Assembly (NCBI GenBank): GCA_904501625.1
Contig: CAJGBR010000051.1
Span: 1 to 9,569 of the forward strand
Source of the DNA: an uncultured Rikenellaceae bacterium
GTDB taxonomy: Bacteria; Bacteroidota; Bacteroidia; Bacteroidales; Rikenellaceae
Length of the DNA stretch: 9,569 bases
Reading direction: 5' to 3'
Shown: positions 7,870-9,569 of the stretch, piece by piece
How the letters are laid out: every line of letters begins with the position of its first letter
How positions within the stretch are numbered: the stretch's first letter is position 1
Program-made: the position numbers and the translations under genes
The notes under the pieces: model-generated
What the model was told of the DNA's origin: nothing
The model's database searches: none
The model's input: the letters and a program-made list of their open reading frames with translations, nothing else

Positions 7870-8934
7870 CTATTTTTGTATATTTAACAAACTACCCTCT
7901 TTCAACTGCATAACGCCTGTTATGATAACCGAGTCGGATGGGGTCAGACCTGAGGTGATTTCAACCATATCATCTGAACGGAAACCAGTCTCAACCGTTA
8001 CTGAATGAGCTCGTCCTGAACGTACTACCCAAACGCTCTTGCTGTCCTGTTGAGGTATGACAGCTTCGGTCGGAATCATCATAACGTCACTGTCTCCGTT
8101 GATGCCCATTGATACGCGGGCAAACATACCGCTGGTCAGATTGTTGTCTGTATTGCGGTAGATGGCACGCAGTGTTACCGTACGGGTCTTTTCATCAATT
8201 TTTGGGTCAATTGCATAAACTTCTCCCGTATAGACACGTTCACTTTGTGCCGTAGAGAACATAATTTTACGTCCTTTTAAATCTTTTGAATAATATTTTT
8301 CGGGAATTGCGAATTGAACTTTGAGAATTGAGTTGTCTGTAATTGTCGCAATTTTAGTGTTGGGCTGGATATAACTTCCTAGATTGACGTTGCGGAATCC
8401 GACTATGCCATTGAATGGAGCACGAATTTCTGTGCGTGAAATTTTAATCTTGAGCAGTTCGATATCTGCCTCAAGCATTCGGAAATCGGTTTCAACCTGG
8501 TCGAATGATTCACGGCTGACGGCATCTTTGTCCAAGAGAATGCGTTGTCGGTTAAGACGATCTTCCAGCATCTTATGGTTGTGTTCTGCACGACGAAGTT
8601 GGGCGATCAAATCACTGTCATCAACCTTGACTAATAAGTCTCCTGCCTTGACGTAACTACCCTCTTCGAACATAATCTTCACAATTTTGCCGGTAGTTTC
8701 AGAGGCAATGTCCACCTCTTTGTCGGGGTATAATGTGCCGACGGAGCGAATGCCGTCATTAATTGTCTGTTTTTGAGGTTTAGTTACTTTGACAATTACA
8801 CTACGAGGTGCTTGTTGGCGAGTTTGTTTAGGCTCTACAGGATTGTTTGCCGGTTTGAGGAAGTAGAAAACGACAATGCCCAATACTGCAACAATTGCCA
8901 ATAAGGTTGCAAATTTTACAGTTGATTTTTTCAT
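7870..8934 (-). CDS. RND periplasmic adaptor (membrane fusion protein, AcrA/HlyD type)
   Basis: This protein bridges the inner-membrane pump and the outer-membrane channel. The 354-residue protein has an N-terminal hydrophobic helix (about 7-26) with no lipobox cysteine, so it is probably membrane-anchored, unlike lipidated AcrA. A proline-rich linker (28-43) leads to the lipoyl/barrel-sandwich halves, with IASETTGKIVKIMFEEGSYV at 76-95 and IRAPFNGIVGFRNVNLGSYI at 170-189. Between them is an alpha-helical hairpin (about 105-165) that contacts the channel. A beta-barrel follows (about 203-275, ending LTSGMFARVSM) and a membrane-proximal domain (about 285-350). It is the first gene of the operon, with the pump 3 bases downstream and the channel after that. 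The ATG at 8932-8934 is about 28-30 bases downstream of the likely transcription start. Confidence 0.95.
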   Translation of the reverse strand: MKKSTVKFATLLAIVAVLGIVVFYFLKPANNPVEPKQTRQQAPRSVIVKVTKPQKQTINDGIRSVGTLYPDKEVDIASETTGKIVKIMFEEGSYVKAGDLLVKVDDSDLIAQLRRAEHNHKMLEDRLNRQRILLDKDAVSRESFDQVETDFRMLEADIELLKIKISRTEIRAPFNGIVGFRNVNLGSYIQPNTKIATITDNSILKVQFAIPEKYYSKDLKGRKIMFSTAQSERVYTGEVYAIDPKIDEKTRTVTLRAIYRNTDNNLTSGMFARVSMGINGDSDVMMIPTEAVIPQQDSKSVWVVRSGRAHSVTVETGFRSDDMVEITSGLTPSDSVIITGVMQLKEGSLLNIQK

Positions 8935-8969
8935 CTAAAGTTCGTTTTAAAATAATTCTTGCGAATTTA

Positions 8970-9000
8970 CAAATAAAACATTTTTCTTGCAAGAAAAAAT
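8970..9000 (-). promoter_or_regulatory. Probable promoter of the efflux operon
   Basis: Read on the minus strand, TTTATTTG at 8970-8977 matches the Bacteroidota -7 box TAnnTTTG except at the second base. At 19 bases upstream the -33 position (8997-9000) reads ATTT, a poor match to TTTG. The promoter would be intrinsically weak, which fits an efflux operon that may be held low or need activation. The palindrome at 8981-8998 fills the spacer. Confidence 0.4.
8981..8998. promoter_or_regulatory. 18-base perfect palindrome, candidate operator of the efflux operon
   Basis: TTTTTCTTG followed by its exact reverse complement CAAGAAAAA, with no spacer. It lies 47-64 bases upstream of the adaptor ATG and between the likely -33 and -7 elements, where a dimeric repressor would block polymerase. 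A related imperfect dyad lies nearer the gene at 8954-8967 (AATTC-TTGC-GAATT); both share TTCTTGC, with copies starting 28 bases apart. A perfect dyad without a loop is a better DNA-binding site than an RNA hairpin. The regulator is not encoded in the window. Confidence 0.45.
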
Positions 9001-9015
9001 AAATTCACTTTATTT
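8997..9015 (-). terminator. Weak A/T-only hairpin downstream of the DUF486 gene
   Basis: Arms AAATAAA and TTTATTT surround a five-base loop and, on the minus strand, are followed by TTTTTCTT. The position, 28 bases after the DUF486 stop codon, suits a terminator, but a seven-pair stem with no G/C pairs would be unstable. Some read-through into the efflux operon is likely. Confidence 0.2.
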
Positions 9016-9042
9016 AGACAGACGAATTTATCCTATGAACGG

Positions 9043-9411
9043 TTATTTTTTAAATATGAACCAAACGGCAAGAATGAGTAATCCAAAACCGATAAGGTGG
9101 TTAATTCTGAATGTTTCGTTGCGGAAAACCAATAACGAGAATATCAGAAATACTCCCAGCGAGATGGCCTCTTGAATGACCTTTAATTGTACCAATGAGA
9201 ACGGACCTCCATTGCCCATAAATCCCAATCGGTTGGCCGGAACCTGACAGCAGTATTCAAAAAGTGCAATGCCCCAGCTAATTAAAATTACACCAATTAA
9301 TGGTATGGAATTCCATCCTTTCATCGCACTGAATTTCAAGTGGCCATACCAGGCTAATGTCATAAAGGCGTTTGATACTATTAATAATAGTATGGAATAA
9401 AGTGCTCTCAT
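9043..9411 (-). CDS. DUF486 (DMT-superfamily-like) four-helix membrane protein
   Basis: A small integral inner-membrane protein of 122 residues with four predicted helices (about 4-22, 36-54, 76-95 and 104-120). The conserved DUF486 features are present: NAFMTLAWYGHLKF (14-27), ISWGIALFEYCCQVPANRLG (44-63), and GPFSLVQLKVIQE (69-81). The family is grouped with drug/metabolite-type small transporters, but to my knowledge no substrate is established, so I assign none. The frame stays open to 9471, but I chose the ATG at 9409-9411 (MRALYSI). It gives the family's normal length, and the 20 upstream residues are charged, unlike the family, and overlap a probable promoter box. It precedes the efflux operon on the same strand, 108 bases away, and may partly feed it. 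Confidence 0.88.
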   Translation of the reverse strand: MRALYSILLLIVSNAFMTLAWYGHLKFSAMKGWNSIPLIGVILISWGIALFEYCCQVPANRLGFMGNGGPFSLVQLKVIQEAISLGVFLIFSLLVFRNETFRINHLIGFGLLILAVWFIFKK

Positions 9412-9433
9412 CCTCTTTTGTCTATTAAATTTG

Positions 9434-9441
9434 TATATTTG
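9434..9441 (+). promoter_or_regulatory. Probable -7 box for the divergent gene at 9480
   Basis: The plus strand reads TATATTTG, an exact TAnnTTTG match, 38 bases before the ATG at 9480. The nearest upstream TTTG (9417-9420) is only 13 bases away, closer than the usual 19-21, so the -33 element is doubtful. An A-rich leader just before the ATG is typical of translation starts in Bacteroidota. Confidence 0.4.
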
Positions 9442-9460
9442 TACGATTTTTTTGAACGTG

Positions 9461-9468
9461 CAAAAATA
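9461..9468 (-). promoter_or_regulatory. Probable -7 box for the DUF486 gene
   Basis: The minus strand reads TATTTTTG, an exact TAnnTTTG match, which predicts a start point near 9455 and a leader of roughly 44 bases before the ATG at 9411. I found no TTTG at the usual -33 spacing, so this is a partial promoter match only. Confidence 0.4.
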
Positions 9469-9479
9469 CAAAAAAAGAT

Positions 9480-9569
9480 ATGATTATAGATGATTTGAAA
9501 AATTATCGACTCTATTTAGACGATAATCCACTTTTTGAAAAGGCGTTTGAATTTCTATTGAAGGGCGAT
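9480..9569 (+). CDS. YhcH/YjgK/YiaL-family protein, N-terminal fragment (runs off window)
   Basis: An open frame from an ATG at 9480 to the right edge, 30 codons, reading MIIDDLKNYRLYLDDNPLFE then KAFEFLLKGD. The opening MI(I/V)D-L-N-Y, a following N/HPxFxxAFEFL and a charged end are the usual start of YhcH/YjgK/YiaL (DUF386) proteins. These are cupin-like proteins of about 150 residues, often linked to sialic acid or other sugar catabolism; some are annotated as a beta-galactosidase beta subunit. The lead is A-rich with no Shine-Dalgarno site, and a -7 box lies 38 bases upstream. It is transcribed away from the DUF486 gene. Only the N-terminus is visible, so the cupin metal ligands cannot be checked and the family call rests on short similarity recalled from memory. 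Confidence 0.7.
   Translation, partial: MIIDDLKNYRLYLDDNPLFEKAFEFLLKGD

Noticed and set aside
9412..9471. N-terminal extension of the DUF486 protein by 20 residues to an ATG at 9471
   Set aside because: The extra residues are charged, do not fit a DUF486 start, and overlap a probable -7 box at 9461-9468; MRALYSI at 9411 gives normal family length.
1..9569. Mobile element, CRISPR array, defence system or toxin-antitoxin pair
   Set aside because: No transposase or integrase motif, no spaced direct repeats, no nuclease or toxin-like small gene pair was found; every gene belongs to a housekeeping, efflux or small membrane-protein family.

Overview
The window looks like a chromosomal segment from a Bacteroidota bacterium, most likely of the order Bacteroidales. 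The evidence is the promoters, which fit the Bacteroides-type pattern (TTTG, about 19 bases, TAnnTTTG), starts preceded by A/T-rich leaders instead of Shine-Dalgarno sites, moderate-to-low GC, and the character of the proteins (short 224-residue TrmD, DUF486 protein, adaptor-pump-TolC operon). I cannot place it to genus. There is no RNA gene, CRISPR array, insertion sequence or phage gene that I can see.

Region 1 (1-1930, minus strand) is a two-gene unit, rlmD then lpxB. It encodes a 23S rRNA uracil-C5 methyltransferase and the N-terminal part of lipid A disaccharide synthase, which is cut by the window edge. Region 2 (1931-2000) is a 70-base divergent control region with two interleaved promoters. 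Region 3 (2001-3347, plus strand) is a two-gene unit, a glyoxalase-II-like metallo-beta-lactamase-fold hydrolase followed 3 bases later by trmD. Region 4 (3348-3521) separates converging units and holds a clear bidirectional terminator plus a second inverted repeat at the end of the outer-membrane gene.

Region 5 (3522-8934, minus strand) is a complete tripartite RND efflux operon in the order adaptor, inner-membrane pump, TolC-type channel. The adaptor and pump are 3 bases apart, and the pump and channel overlap by 11 bases. All catalytic and proton-relay residues I could locate in the pump are present, so it looks functional. No regulator gene is adjacent, but an 18-base perfect palindrome lies directly upstream, in a position suited to an operator. 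Region 6 (9043-9411, minus) is a DUF486 four-helix membrane protein. Region 7 (9480-9569, plus) is the start of a divergent gene resembling the YhcH/YjgK/YiaL family.

Most of the window is ordinary housekeeping and efflux content. I see no convincing undescribed system. The most interesting signals are regulatory: the interlocked divergent promoters at 1946-1983 and the palindrome at 8981-8998.
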